64,000 nucleotides of DNA from Ophiosphaerella korrae. Lineage: Eukaryota; Ascomycota; Dothideomycetes; Pleosporales; Phaeosphaeriaceae. A program made the position numbers and the translations under genes. The notes below the pieces were generated by a model. It saw only the letters and a program-made list of their open reading frames with translations, ran no database searches and was not told the DNA's origin. Shown in pieces: positions 35,352-45,080 of the stretch. Each line of letters opens with the position of its first letter. Position 1 is the stretch's first letter. Where the stretch lies: NCBI GenBank assembly GCA_028456385.1, contig JALNQF010000151.1, forward strand, positions 43,831 to 107,830. The letters are read 5' to 3'.

Positions 35352-35466
35352 ATGCCCAGCCCCTCCGCCGAACTCACCACCGCAATCATATTCGGGCTCC
35401 TCCAAACACTCGTCAGCCTCGCCTCGCTCTGGCACCAACGCGTCCTGATCCGCACAACCAGACCCA
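35352..35466 (+). CDS. Possible first exon of a small membrane protein
   Basis: ATG at 35352 opens a 38-codon stretch with one hydrophobic helix (AELTTAIIFGLLQTLVSLASL) ending in a basic segment, followed by a GTATGT donor at 35467. This looks like the N-terminal exon of the short one-helix proteins frequent in Pleosporales. No following exon could be fixed, so the gene may be broken. Confidence 0.25.
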
Positions 35467-35996
35467 GTATGTCGAACCGAACTGCACTCGAATGCCCAAC
35501 CCATTGATCATCACAGGCTGTAAAAATGACGACGTCGCTCTGAGCAGCGCTTCGGCAGGCAAATGAGCAGCCAAAAGTCTCCGCGCCAGGAGCTTGCACA
35601 GGCTCTCGGTGCACTGAAACAGCGCACCCCTTTGGGGACACTGGATGTATGCAACGATTATATACCATGGATTATCTTCGATAAAAAAAGTGGGATAGTC
35701 AAACACGTGATATATGAGCTTGGTGGATACAATAGAGTATATACTACTAAATATTTCATTTGGGGAATTGGAAGGTACTCCAAGTGGCATCTTGAAAGAC
35801 AGCTGGAGGTTACCTTGTCGTCTTCTGATTTCCAGCCCTTTTCTTGGACCAGGTCCTGGTGGCTGCCGCTGCTGCCAACCTCGTTGGGCACGGCATTGCA
35901 CTTGGTTTCGTCGCGTGCCGCAGCATTAGGCGCCTCCTGCAGCAGCAGCGCCGGCAGCCGCGGCGCCGTTGTGTATGGACGAGCCGGGCGAGCCGC

Positions 35997-36298
35997 TTAA
36001 TGGTAAGAATGAGCGTCGCTTGTTCTGGGGTTGTTGGGGCCCATGCCCCAGTCGTCGTCGTCGGCGAGGTCGTTGGGGTTTATGTGGCCCATGCCGGCGG
36101 TGTTGGGGGCCGGGTGGCGATTGTAGGGGCTGTCCGGGTAGGGCAGGCCCTGGGGAGGGTGGAGTAATCGGTGTAGTTGATTGGGTTAGGCTGTCGGAAA
36201 TTAGAGTCTGGGTGCATGCCGACGGGGGTCCGATGCACGGGCGGGGGCGGCGGCTGGTCCCAGGGACGGTGCTGTGGTTGTGCGACTTGAGGCGGTAG
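35997..36298 (-). pseudogene. Proline-rich/acidic C-terminal exon with a one-base frameshift
   Basis: The minus strand reads a proline-rich segment (QPPPPPVHRTPVGM, NPINYTDYSTLP), then needs a one-base shift in the C4AG3 tract near 36140. It continues as LPYPDSPYNRH, an Asp-rich DLADDDDWGMG stretch and a stop at 35997. Composition and the amino-acid pattern look coding on both sides of the shift. An acceptor-like TAG precedes it at 36299-36301. Either a decayed gene or a sequence error; upstream exons not found. Confidence 0.35.
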
Positions 36299-36301
36299 AC
36301 T

Positions 36302-37363
36302 ATTTAGGTCGTGTCAACCAACGCAAGAGCCCACACTCAACAAGACAAACCACACGCACATTCAATTCGACCAAAATATTGCCAACACGCGATGCTGGAC
36401 AGCAATACCTCGCCAGTCTCATCCATCATCTGACACCTGTCTTATTACACTTCTCCTTGACTCCCTCCTCCCTTCCTCACGTCGCCCAGCCAATGCGCCG
36501 CAGCCTGCTTACGTCTCGCTTGGCACCCTGCAAGGTCCAACCGTTGCACTGTTGCAGCCCCAGTATTCATCTCTACTATCTATTGATTCTCGCTATCCTC
36601 CATCGTCTATCGCCCTGTTTCTGTTTGATGCTGCCATGCTCACTCCCATACTACCCGTCGTCTGACGCGCCATCCGACCCATTGCCACAGTAGCACAAAC
36701 CTTGCGTCGTCCCGAAATGCCCTCCAGATTGTTTTTCCAGACCCCAGACACCCCATCCAGATTAACCCAACTGCAGATCCTGATCCATGAATGCAACCCG
36801 TTTCGGTAGCGTCACACCACGTGACTAGACTTGAAATGCTTCTTCAAGACAACTGCTGTCTCTGTCCTCTGCTGCCCTCATCGGTCAGTAGAGGCACTTT
36901 ATTCTCGCCAAGCTGCATTTGCGCGTGCGGGGAGCGATGGGCTGAACAGGAAGCCGTCACCGACCCCACCTGCCGCATCCCATCTTGATCAAACATTCAC
37001 AACCCATTACTACCCATGTAGAATTAATCCAGTTTAGTTGATCCCACTCCACACGCTCCACAATGGGAAGACTAAATCGTATCCTATCCATTGGGAAGCG
37101 GCCCGCCCCAAGACGAGATTCAGTCCAGCAATCGTCCTCCCAGCCCAGCTTCGACTTCGACTTTCCAGAACCAAGCATCGCAAACGAACCGCCCCAAGCA
37201 ACTTCAGACAACCCTCCCCACTGAAATCCTCGACCTCTTCCACCCCCCGCATCAGTGCGCCCCCCGGCTTCAACACGTACCCCAGCACCACCGCCGTGAC
37301 CTCCGAGAGGCTTACAGCGCGTGACATGAAATCAGGGGCAAGTGATAGGGAACACACACCAAC
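36302..37363. other. Intergenic, no supported gene
   Basis: Region between the proline-rich relic and the symporter-like fragment. ORFs on both strands overlap without family motifs; a 53-codon plus-strand ORF at 37063 was considered and not accepted. Confidence 0.35.
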
Positions 37364-37639
37364 CGCCCGTAACGCCCGCAACCACAGCACCCCCGGAATC
37401 GCAGTGATGGCTATCGCAGCCGGATGCACCGTCTCCACCTGCGTCGTGACGATCAACCCAATCGCAATGGCTAGAAGCGCCGCAATGATAGTCTGCCACA
37501 CCGACCCCGGCGTCGCGACGCGCTGCCAAAACGTCTTTTTCTGCGGCCCCGCTACAGCGACGGCGGGAGCCGACGACGCATCGTTCGACGACGCATCGTC
37601 GCGCCGCTGCGTCTCGCGAATCGAATCTGCTTCGCCCAT
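37364..37639 (-). pseudogene. N-terminal fragment resembling a dicarboxylate/amino acid:cation symporter
   Basis: 92 codons from ATG 37639: a disordered acidic N-terminus, a KKTFWQRVATPGS linker and one transmembrane helix (TIIAALLAIAIGLIV), then an amphipathic segment ending LWLRALRA, which resembles the start of fungal SDF (sodium:dicarboxylate) symporters. A GTTGGT donor-like site follows at 37363. The open frame continues to 37034 but the sequence no longer resembles the family, which needs about 400 more residues. Interpreted as a truncated copy; identity rests on one segment. Confidence 0.4.
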
Positions 37640-38462
37640 GGCGTAAGGGTGCTGGCGTGCTGGAGGGTCTGGACAGAGCAAGGAAGGTGAACCAGGCGCC
37701 TGGGACACACGCGCGGCCCACTAAAAGTGCCTACGCAGGCCTTGCATAGTTTTAAATTTATACAATTGCCACAAGAGAGGGTAGTAGAATATTGTACTTG
37801 AAAGTAATGGTAGGTAGTGTTCGAGTCAGGCGTAAGACGAATCGCTACCCTCTTGGCAGCGGCTCGTCTAGTCCTCTATATACTAGGCCTTGTCACGTGC
37901 GTAATGCTGCACTGGGACCTATTTGGCCCACAACGGGCCCAAGTTCTGACAATGGTCTCGGTTTTTTGGTGGTGGATTGTTTATGCCTGCTCACCGGTTC
38001 TTTCGCACCGCTGACGACCATTTGGATGGTACGTGGAATGCCATATCTGTGGATGTATCTTGCGTCGTGATTTAGCTGAAATTCCTGGAAGGGTAGGTAC
38101 TTCGGTTGTGGACGTAATAAAGATATAAGACTTGGGAGGCCACGATTATTCTGTCTACGCTGTATGCCAAAAAGGGGGGGCCGCGCAATTCAAACTTGAG
38201 CATTTCCACTCAATCTCAGCCCCAGGTGGTGGCAAATGTATTCGGCTTTGTAGATCATATTGCGGGCGAAAAAAAACCGAACGACATAGGCCATGGCGGC
38301 GTCTGGTGAATGTCCAGAAATTAGTAGCTGCGACTCCAACAAGCACACTAACTATTACACCTCACAACTACTGTACATATAACAATGATACATATTCTTT
38401 GATCTGGAAGCCGCGTCTTCGCGCCTAACCCTACCCAGATGCAGATTACCTCCTTCTCTCTA
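37640..38462. other. Intergenic, no gene seen
   Basis: 820 bp between the symporter-like fragment and the beta-trefoil gene stop codon, AT-richer than its flanks. No conserved ORF. Confidence 0.4.
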
Positions 38463-39475
38463 TCAACGACCAGTCCTCCTACCTCCCAACTCTGCCCTCT
38501 TCTCCGCTGCCGGCAACTCTGAAGGCGGCACGGCAAGTTCGCCCCGATATGCATGGTTGTGCATCACACGAGGCGCAATCGGATCAGCGAATTCCTGGTG
38601 CATACCTTGCCGTGCGTGCTTCCTCCGGCGTGTAAGGAACAACGCAGCTGCGAAGAAAAAAGACAGTCCGAGGATGGTCCCTATTACGATGCCTGCGATG
38701 GTTCCGGTAGAGATTGGAGAAGAGGGGTGCGCTGAGTTTGAGTTGGGTGAGGGAGACGAGGTCTGGGACGAAATAGGGGTAGACGATTGCTGGGAGAGTG
38801 ACGGTGACGGTGACGGCGACGGCGAAGCCTGCGCAACCTGTGAATCATCAGAAACGGAGTAAGCTCAACACAACCCAGCATTGCAGGCGCGCATACCTCG
38901 AACCCAGCGACCTCGTCGTACAACTCCTTGTTCTTGGGGCCTGTCTTGTCGGCGCTGTTGTCCTTCGTCAGCGTCTCCTTAACACGCAATCAACCCCCCC
39001 CCCCAGTCCTACACAAAACACACCTCTCATTCCGCGTAATATTCCACGTCCCACTCCCCTCCCTCATAGCCGGCACCCACTCGTCCGCCCCCATCCCCAG
39101 CCTCAACCCGTTCCCTAGCAGCGCGTTCGTAAGCTCATACCCGCCGCTCGCTCTCTTCACCACCCACTGCTGCGCCAAGCTCCCGCTGGTAGGAAACATG
39201 AACAGAGTAGCACTCCTGTTTCCGTATTTGTCCAGCCCGAGCTGGAAATTAGACCCCCAGTCCCAGTTGCGGATGAAGAAGCGCCCGCCTTGTGGAAACA
39301 GCTGCCAGTTCTGCGAACTCAGGCCCCATGCCGTGATGCGGGCTGCGGGGTTCTCGCGGTTGCTGCCGGCGCCCATGGCATATTCGGGGCGACCCGGCGG
39401 CTGAATGGTGTACCATGTGTTTCGGAGGAAGAGGGTGTCGGGGTCGCGGCGGGGGAAGGGTGGGTTGGTAGGCAT
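38463..39475 (-). CDS. Ricin-type beta-trefoil domain protein with single transmembrane helix
   Basis: Three exons, 39475-39024, 38954-38897 and 38837-38463 (introns 69 and 59 bp, GT-AG), give 294 aa. Residues 1-150 resemble a ricin-B/beta-trefoil fold: repeated W-x-L/I-FP strands (WYTIQPPG, NWQLFPQGGRFFIRNW, QQWVVKRASGGYELTN). A Ser/Pro-rich stalk with an (SP)n tract follows, then a transmembrane helix (GTIAGIVIGTILGLSFFFAAALF) stopped by RRRKHAR and a 60-residue basic cytosolic tail. There is no N-terminal signal peptide, so the helix may act as a signal anchor with the trefoil outside. Role unknown; a surface carbohydrate-binding or adhesion function is inference. A 12-base C/G homopolymer lies in intron 1. 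Confidence 0.7.
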
Positions 39476-39915
39476 GGCGGGGGGGGGCTTAGTTTGTAGA
39501 GGGCTAAAGGGAAAGATGGGGTGGTTGGGAAGTGGACTCTTTTGTGGGGAGGGAGGCGTGGGAGCTTGGCGGACAATTTATGATGGGGCTTGTAATTTTG
39601 GTTTGCTTATTGTTCGGGTTTCATGATGAGGTTATGTGGGGGCGCGAATGGGAACGGGGTAGTAACTGGGGGTTTGTGGTACCGGGGGTGGAGTCCAATC
39701 CCATTGATGCGTGCCGCTTGCATGGTATTGATATACCGCATTATAAGCAAGCGATTTTGGTATCAGCTTACAGAGTGTGCTTTGCATGGAAGACGTGCTG
39801 TGTTTGATGTAGTGAGTACCTGGGTAACGTGTCCGTGCACATCGTGCGCACCATCACATCGTGCGCACCCCGCATCAAATACACCCCTTTTTCAGCACCA
39901 CACAACTCCATCAAT
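39476..39915. other. Intergenic; promoter of beta-trefoil gene, possible transposon end
   Basis: 440 bp. Near 39833-39870 the sequence CACATCGTGCGCACC occurs twice in tandem shortly before the transposase fragment; these may be remains of that element's terminal repeat. No gene. Confidence 0.35.
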
Positions 39916-40220
39916 ATGAGCCCGATTGACGACGCGCTTGCAGCAATTGAATCGCTAGAACCTAGAGAAGATTGGAGTTATAAAAAAAATAGCCGAGAAG
40001 TATAGTGTTGTACGCTCCACGCTGACCCGAAGGCACAAAGCCTAAACACTGCCTATTAAAGAGGGGAATGCGAAACAGCAAAAGATTAGCCTACAACAAT
40101 AGAGAGAGCTTGTACGTTATATAGGAGACCTTTTAAAGCAGTGCCTTCCTCCTACAAGAGAGATAATCTATAATTTTGCATTAGGTATAGCCTAAAAGCC
40201 TATAAGCGAGAGCTGTGGGT
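39916..40220 (+). pseudogene. Truncated pogo/Fot1-type transposase N-terminus
   Basis: ATG 39916 begins a psq-like helix-turn-helix (MSPIDDALAAIESLEP, then after a shift IAEKYSVVRSTLTRRHKA), the DNA-binding end of pogo-superfamily transposases, followed by CENPB-type HTH sequence (RELVRYIGDLLKQCLPPTREI). An A8 run at 39982-39989 causes a +1 frameshift, and in-frame TAA/TAG codons replace probable Gln codons. The DDE catalytic part is absent: similarity stops where the next repeat begins near 40220. Confidence 0.7.
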
Positions 40221-40225
40221 GGCGA

Positions 40226-40455
40226 CGTCTGATTGGCCGTCTGCGCAGATATCCCACTTCCGCAGATGCTGCGCAGACCGCTGTGATCTGCGCTGTATTC
40301 GGTCAAGCGCTGCTACTTATGGTGTAGTGCCCCGCACTTGGCCTCATCCAGGCTCACTACGCCCACCTAGGATGCGCCAATGCCTGTTATGGCGTAGCAC
40401 CAGACCTGATTGGTTGTCTGCGCAGACCGTCTGCGCAGACGGTCAATCAGCGTTA
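40226..40455. mobile_element. Foldback/MITE-like element with TCTGCGCAGA palindromes
   Basis: About 230 bp bounded by inverted copies of CTGATTGRCCGTCTGCGCAG (left near 40229-40248, right inverted near 40430-40451). The 10-bp palindrome TCTGCGCAGA occurs at 40240, 40417 and 40430, and the right end is itself a 45-bp near-perfect hairpin (40406-40450). No coding capacity, consistent with a non-autonomous DNA element. No target duplication could be fixed. Confidence 0.5.
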
Positions 40456-42339
40456 TGGCAGTGCACACTAGCCACACCCGACTCGGCGCAGCACCAGCCT
40501 TGTCAGCCAACCTAATCGATCAACACTTTGCGATCAAGAGCAACACTGGTCACTGGCGCCTATGTGATGGCCATACGGTTACAAGATTGCGAGAACTGCA
40601 ATGTTAGTTCTATGACGTACAAGTCTGCTTGGGCATTCCATTCCAGCGCCACCTCATGCTGTACATAACCAACGCATGAAGAAGATGACCTCAATCCATC
40701 GAAAATCTCTGAAGTTTCGCTCACAGCTATTGGGGCGCCGTAAAGATACTTTGAAATGAATGCGCGCAGAGGAAGAGTTGGGTCAAGAGTGGAAGCATGC
40801 TAGCAATGTATGTTGCTGGGACAATGAAGATGTCTACAACTGTACCTGGGTCATCGTATGAGGGGCACAGCACAAGCATCATTCCTCTAATATCCTCAGC
40901 CTTAATAGCTATCTCACCGCCACCCGAGTCCTTAGGAAAGTCCGCCGTAGGTGCAGCGGCGCTTCCGATTCCCAAGTCGTGGTCAGACTCTTCAACGCTG
41001 GGAACTTCAGTTGCGGCAAAGGACAGCACGCACCTTCACAGTCCGGCCATGCTCATCAAGATACTTGCCAAGCAGCCTTGTGGGTAGATCCTCGGCAATT
41101 CCTGGCGCCGAACCTACGGCATACGGCGTAGAATTGGCGCCAGCGGGGATTGCTTGGTCGACGATAGTCAATTCGTATCACGGGGAAAGATCATGCGATG
41201 ACGAAGCGCCAACGGCTTTTCAGCAGTCTAATGTAGGAGCTCGAGCATCTAGGTCCAGTTCATGTCACTAGACAGGCGGTAAATGGCGCGCATAGCGACG
41301 CATGGGAACGTAATTAGGGATTAGAGCACTAAATGCAATCGTATTAACAACTCGTAGGGAGTAAGCGTAGGGTGGACTGGTAGGAGGCATGCGTGGCGGT
41401 TGGTAGCTTTTTGGCCGTGTTAGAGTTGTGCAGTATTGAACGTGTTGTGTTTTCTTCAGTACTCCTAGAGTAGCCAAACCGCAGTTAAACACAAAAGAGT
41501 CGCAAAAACGAAGGCGAAGACAAACCCGTGTAAAGCGTTTCTGGTGAAACAGATGTTGCATATGAAAATGCGACAGTAGGAATTCAGAAAGTCGATGTAC
41601 GAGAGACAAGGTCCCAGAAATAATGCACATAGATGTCATATATCTAATGATTCTTCGAGTAGCACGTTCATCCAAAGACTCATCCTCATCTTCTTCCTTC
41701 TCTTCTCCATCATCTTCCTCCTCTTCGTGATCTTCTTTAATTCTTTATCTTCCGCCGGCCGTCTGATTATCTCACCACTTGTTTTAACAGTCCATAAGTG
41801 TTAACGCGGTTATCGTTGCACCGTAAAGTGAAATGTAACATTATTGGATGGCCACCATACCGCCTAGCGCAGTTCATGGACATATTCAACGCACCAATAT
41901 AACACCCATGTGCAACTCATTAATTCACAGTAGGGCTATAGAAGTTGTACAAACAGCTAGCCTCGGACTCTCGGTGTTCCCTTTGACCCACACTCGGACC
42001 TTTTTTATGTGGAGATCTAATTCGCCGAATCTACCGGCTATAGCGTCTAGCTAATACCAACTGCCGATTGTTGTGCAAGACGCCCAGAAGGCCCGAGTCT
42101 GGTTATCTACCACGTGTAACTAGACATCAGTCAGGGTCCTTCCTTGTAGAGTGTACTGAATGTTGCTCTGTCATTGACGCAAAATTATACTTTACGCTAC
42201 AGGGGTCCCGCCTGGCGTGTAAATATCTTCGTCGACATAAGAACGACATCACTAGAGGGAAATTTGAATAAAAGAAAAGAGAGGACAATGTGCCTTCGGC
42301 AAAGTTTCCAGCCCTTGCAGGACCGCTTCGCAGGAGGTA
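40456..42339. other. Accessory intergenic with possible gene fragments
   Basis: 1.9 kb without a complete gene. A minus-strand stretch 41180-40730 reads protein-like sequence (AGANSTPYAVGSAPGIAEDL in one frame, PSVEESDHDLGIGSAA in another) and may be a broken gene of unknown family. Around 41650-41740 the minus strand encodes an acidic Glu/Asp run followed by DERATRRIIRYM. Neither could be extended to a full model. Confidence 0.3.
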
Positions 42340-42341
42340 TA

Positions 42342-42572
42342 CTGTAGTTGCGGGCATAAGTAGTGTACAGGCAGGGGTAGCCTGTGTCGGAGATGAAGAA
42401 TACAACTAAACTATAACAAGCAATAAAAACATTTACACGCGGACTACGCAGACTAGTCCTATACAAATTAGTATATGTTACGACGAAATTTTGAAACTAC
42501 AACGGATTTGGACTGATTCATCTCCGGCACAGGCTACCCCTGCCTGTACACTACTTATGCCCGCAACCACAG
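42342..42572. mobile_element. MITE with 55-bp terminal inverted repeats, TA target duplication
   Basis: 231 bp flanked by TA (42340-42341 and 42573-42574). The left terminus 42342-42396 and right terminus 42517-42572 are inverted copies that begin CTGTRGTTGCGGGCATAAG and differ at only a few transition positions. The 120-bp interior is AT-rich and non-coding. TA duplication and long inverted repeats fit a non-autonomous Tc1/mariner-type element. Confidence 0.75.
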
Positions 42573-42814
42573 TAGGAGGGCTGTTCGTTTTTAGATGCTT
42601 CGTACAGCTGTAATGAAAAAAAAATGTCATGACACAAGGACACACGGCATAACCGCATGGTAGTGAGTTCCCCGTGCATCACCGCCAGTAAGCTATGACA
42701 AAGAGCAAGAGTTCTAGAGCAAAAAAAATGGCATTGCGATTAGATCAGAGCATGGGAAAACATCTACAAGCTCAGGGCTCGTCACTAACAACCGAACCTC
42801 TTCTAAGGTTAAAT

Positions 42815-43342
42815 TTAAAAGCAGGTAGAATCACCTGCGCCGTTCTGGCGACACTCATTGTAAAAGGCGCGCCCATCAATAGTGCCGGAGTTGGCGACAA
42901 CCTGAAAGTCTGGTAAGTACCAACCTAAGTTATATTTATCAAGACAAGTACTGGAACTTACATAGGTGCCGGTGAATTTTGCTCCTGCCTCGAAACGGGA
43001 CTTTTCAGTGTCCTCTGTCTTGAGTAAGTTCCAACTCAATTGTAGAAGTTGTAAGCGAACGCACCAAGATGCCAACGCCTAGTATTGAATGCCGCTACTC
43101 GTGCCGTGGTAATGGCATCAATGCCACTGTTGGAACTGTACTGGCACGCGCAGTGACGGTAAGAAGCACGCTCTGAGAGCACATTGCTCACATTGGCTTC
43201 AGCAACAGCCTCAACGGGCAGAGCAGCTCCGGCTCCAAGTCTTGAAGAAGGCGGTTAGCGAATCGTTCAACTTTCTTGTAATTTGAGCTTACTGGACAAG
43301 GTACGCCAGGGCGGCGGCGAGAGTGGCAGCAGAGAATTGCAT
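42815..43342 (-). CDS. Small secreted cysteine-containing protein, candidate effector
   Basis: Four exons, 43342-43293, 43240-43065, 43014-42962 and 42901-42815, with introns of 52, 50 and 60 bp (all GT-AG), give 121 aa in frame. N-terminal signal peptide (MQFSAATLAAALAYLVQLGA), then a pro-like region, a Cys pair at 47 and 49 (HCAC), and Cys110 and Cys120 near the end (YNECRQNGAGDSTCF). Four mature cysteines, small size and high intron density are typical of secreted host-interaction proteins of plant-associated Dothideomycetes. I do not recognise a named family. It lies between a MITE and another secreted protein gene, 4 kb from the repeat block. Intron 2 was chosen because only the GTGCGT to GACAG pair keeps the frame. 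Confidence 0.7.
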
Positions 43343-44095
43343 GATTATGGTACTTGGAGCTTTAGGTTGTAGAGTGAAGACGGAGTGTTGGAAACCGAAG
43401 TCGAGTTGTGTAGTGGTGGTTTTCAATACGGGAAAGCAGCGTCCTTAAAAGCACTTCGAGTGCCTCATGATTAATTTAGAAGCGGTGTAGTTCTCTCACA
43501 ATGATACACGGATTGAGTTAGTGTAACCAGATTTTTACGAACTTATATTTGACCGACCGCTACCTGGGTATCGATAGTATGTGTATGTCTGTGCCTTCAT
43601 CTCGTATCGTGAGTATCAGTTAGGAAGTGGAGCGCATTTACATGCTGCTAAACATTATTGGTAAGTATCCACCGAACTTACCTTGACCAGTGTTCATTAT
43701 ACGGGCTATGCTCATCTACTCGGCGAGTTGACGTATTGACATTAGTAGATTTTATCCTAAGTTCAGAGTATTAGAGCACTATCTTAGCTTCAAAGAGTTC
43801 TTTTCTCACAATACTTTACTATTTGGGACGAAAAACCTATCGATCATAGGTATGATCGGTACGAAATCATATGGAAGTCTCCGTCCACGAATTTATATCC
43901 ATGTTCTATATTTGAGCAAATAGTTGGTACAACGGAAGCGTCATCACCTGAGCCCGTCATCGGAGCTCAACATAACAAGGAGGTGAAAAAGAACGTATAA
44001 ATACCAGAGTCTGCCTCTCCGAATGATAGCTACCACACTCCATCTACAGCCAAGTTCTTTAGTCACTACCAAACTCTTCACTTATTACCAATATC
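43343..44095. promoter_or_regulatory. Divergent promoter region of two secreted-protein genes
   Basis: 753 bp between divergent starts at 43342 (minus) and 44096 (plus). AT-rich, no ORF. TATAAATA at 43997-44004 lies about 95 bp before the plus-strand ATG and is a plausible TATA box. Shared position suggests the two genes may be co-regulated. Confidence 0.5.
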
Positions 44096-44794
44096 ATGGT
44101 TTGCATTAAATCTTTGGCTATTGCCTTGGGCACTGCCCTCAGTGCTCACGCCTCGGTCTATCAGCTTGCAGACGCTTCTCTTGACCTGAAGCCATATTTT
44201 GAGCCAGCTCTCCAGCCCTCTAGCACTGCTGCCCTGTGGGAAGAACTCTCGCTCCATGTGCATAGCTTCATTCCCGGAATCACCTGCAAGCTTGGCGGTC
44301 CCGCCATCGAGAAGAATGCGACTGTCGGAGGGATTGATTACAGCACACTCGTCGAACAGGAACTTTCATCCATTCTTCCTGGCCTTCAATGCACCGGTCA
44401 GATCGACGATCAAGCTCTCATCCAGGCCGCAGAGGCCAACATAAAGTCCCAGCGCCGCGAGGCTGGGCTCGAACGCCGCCAACGTGGACCCGTTGATGTG
44501 ACCAAGTCACAAGATCAGAAAATAATCGACCAGAAGAAGGACTCTTTCATCACCTCCTGTGGTCGTGCTCCACATCCTGGGAATTGCAGGGCATGCGCTG
44601 TCGGCTACGGTGTTTATGCTACTAGTGAACTGGGTATATGCGCCACGGTCGCATACTATGCCTTGGACCACGCGAACGCCCCTCAGAGCAGGATTTATGG
44701 TAGTATGATTGCCTGCGGTGCTGCCGTTATTGGAAATTTGGTCGCCAATATCAATGGCTGCTGGACCAGGGTACGTAACCAAGTCTTTACCTAA
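44096..44794 (+). CDS. Secreted cysteine-rich protein with Kex2-like site, candidate effector
   Basis: Intronless, 232 aa. Signal peptide at residues 1-19 (ISLAIALGT-like core, Ala-His-Ala before the cut). Cysteines at 64, 99, 155, 164, 167, 182, 207 and 222. A dibasic cluster LERRQR (residues 125-130) resembles a Kex2 site and would release a C-terminal domain of about 102 residues with six cysteines, two weakly hydrophobic glycine-rich stretches (GVYATSELGICATVAYYAL, SMIACGAAVIGNLVANI) and a basic end. No known family recognised. The gene faces the 121-aa secreted protein across a common promoter and lies 2.4 kb from the retrotransposon block, a setting typical of effector genes; function is inference. 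Confidence 0.72.
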   Translation: MVCIKSLAIALGTALSAHASVYQLADASLDLKPYFEPALQPSSTAALWEELSLHVHSFIPGITCKLGGPAIEKNATVGGIDYSTLVEQELSSILPGLQCTGQIDDQALIQAAEANIKSQRREAGLERRQRGPVDVTKSQDQKIIDQKKDSFITSCGRAPHPGNCRACAVGYGVYATSELGICATVAYYALDHANAPQSRIYGSMIACGAAVIGNLVANINGCWTRVRNQVFT

Positions 44795-45080
44795 GTGCTA
44801 AAATGAAAGCTAACCATTTGGATATCTAGTGACGGGTAGGATAGGTGTAGATTCAGGGGGCATGGAGTAATAGCGACAATGGAAAAGGGAGAGTAAAAAA
44901 CAAGAGAACAATTATATAACCCTTTGGGACTAGTATCTAGAGAGCCACAACCAAGTCTCGATAACTGTGATAATATAAGGTTTGCACTTTTGATTGCCTC
45001 TTTCCAGCAGACTATAAATCTTTTATCATAGCCTAGCCCTGAGCCGCACTGCTTTTTGTGACGAATTGTTTAATCGCTCC

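Noticed and set aside
35563..36000. 145-codon plus-strand ORF
   Set aside because: No domain, changes composition abruptly half-way, and overlaps the end of the better-supported minus-strand proline/aspartate exon.
37063..37224. 53-codon plus-strand ORF (starts MGRLNRILSIGK)
   Set aside because: Looks coding at its start, and a frame-shifted continuation LPTEILDLF hints at an F-box, but it cannot be extended and overlaps the tail of the minus-strand symporter-like frame.
40730..41180. Protein-like minus-strand stretch
   Set aside because: Two plausible halves in different frames without a credible intron between them; family unknown, so kept only as a note.
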